In this document: positions 5,937 to 6,439 of the stretch, in pieces | Layout of the letters: each line of letters opens with the position of its first letter | Numbering within the stretch: the first letter of the stretch is position 1 | Source: Euryarchaeota archaeon UBA170 | Lineage (GTDB): Archaea; Thermoplasmatota; Poseidoniia; Poseidoniales; Thalassarchaeaceae | Length of the DNA stretch: 6,439 bases | Reading direction: 5' to 3' | Assembly (NCBI GenBank): GCA_002499345.1 | Contig: DALF01000059.1 | Location: 1 to 6,439 of the forward strand | Program-made: the position numbers and the translations under genes | Notes under the pieces: model-generated | The model's input: the letters and a program-made list of their open reading frames with translations, nothing else | Databases searched by the model: none | Told to the model about the DNA's origin: nothing

Positions 5937-6439
5937 ATGTCAAGCCGAAGCTCTGTGAGGACTAGCATGTTGATTCTCATAGTGTACTTCTTGAGTACGT
6001 GGTCAGGGGCCGCGGCAGTACATGCCCAAACTAACCCTACCCCGGACATCACATTGACCTGTGATAACCCTCAGCCAATTGAGGTATATCCCGGTGCTAC
6101 AAGGACTTCAATAGTGTACTGTACGCTTCAAAATCCAACTGTCCACAGTGAGAAAGTAGACCTACAGATTCAGTCTGGTGCACTGATTTCTGCTGGTCCA
6201 GCTTCCATGTCAGTAGGCTCAGGGGCGGATGTAAGCTTCCAGGTCATACTCAGGGCAGATTTGAGGATGCCCGAGGGTCAGCACCAGATATCCATTACTG
6301 CTCAAGTTGTTCAAGCAGATGGGATAACATGGCCAAACGGTGCGCCAACTACGTACAAGGTCTTGGCTGTAATCAAGCAATTCAGTAGGCTGAGAGTTGC
6401 ATCCGACTCCGCATTCATGCAACTACGGCCAAAGGTTGA
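5937..6439 (+). CDS. Secreted beta-sandwich surface protein, N-terminal part only
   Basis: The frame is open from the ATG at 5937 to the window edge (167 codons plus two bases); the TGA that ends the window is out of frame. Residues 1-30 form a signal peptide: Arg residues at 4 and 8, hydrophobic core MLILIVYFL (11-19), and a likely cut after AVHA before Q31. Residues about 37-145 read as alternating beta strands of an Ig-like fold of the CARDB/COG1361 type seen in archaeal surface proteins, with IEVYPGATRTSIVYCTLQNP and a later VGSGADVSFQVILRA. C42 and C62 could form a disulfide. A second segment begins at about 146 (KVLAVIKQFSRLRV). The likely role is a cell-wall or adhesion protein, by analogy only. 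A second ATG at 5967 would leave the hydrophobic core without the basic N-region, so the first start is preferred. The TATA-like box fits the first ATG. Confidence 0.8.
   Translation, partial: MSSRSSVRTSMLILIVYFLSTWSGAAAVHAQTNPTPDITLTCDNPQPIEVYPGATRTSIVYCTLQNPTVHSEKVDLQIQSGALISAGPASMSVGSGADVSFQVILRADLRMPEGQHQISITAQVVQADGITWPNGAPTTYKVLAVIKQFSRLRVASDSAFMQLRPKV

Noticed and set aside
6219..6422. 67-codon minus-strand ORF at the right end
   Set aside because: It is antisense to the open signal-peptide-bearing frame from 5937, which reads as a beta-sandwich surface protein.

Overview
The window looks archaeal, most likely a marine Thermoplasmatota of the Poseidoniales (Marine Group II) type. The evidence is indirect: acidic exported proteins rich in Asp/Glu and N-glycosylation sequons, a TATA-like box about 27 bp upstream of a start codon with no room for a ribosome binding site, T-run style termination, and a lone tRNA between protein genes. 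No marker gene fixes the taxon, and this assignment is an inference.

Layout. Bases 1-1539 (+) hold the 3' part of a secreted M60-family (enhancin/mucinase-like) zinc metallopeptidase with a C-terminal fibronectin-III-like module. It converges on, and overlaps by 16 bp, a minus-strand group. Reading leftwards from 5532, that group is: an 890-residue membrane-anchored protein (5532-2860) whose two ends align colinearly with the eukaryotic CD36/LIMP-2/SR-BI scavenger receptor family; a 63-residue small membrane or secreted protein (2797-2606); and a 361-residue polytopic membrane acyltransferase of the HGSNAT/DUF1624 kind (2609-1524), coupled to the small gene by an ATGA stop/start overlap. A 244-bp gap with no convincing gene precedes a tRNA with a CAU anticodon (5777-5853). 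After a short gap with a T-run and a TATA-like box comes the 5' part of a secreted beta-sandwich surface protein (5937 to the window end).

How it fits together. Nearly all the proteins act at the cell surface: a glycoprotein-attacking protease, a CD36-like ectodomain held by a transmembrane helix at each end, a membrane acyltransferase and a secreted adhesin-like protein. This fits a heterotroph feeding on extracellular protein, glycoprotein and lipid. The most notable item is the CD36-like protein. CD36 proteins are known mainly as eukaryotic lipid/lipoprotein receptors. This prokaryotic version keeps the two-anchor architecture and several CD36 motifs, and carries a roughly 400-residue expansion where animal CD36 has its short helical apex.
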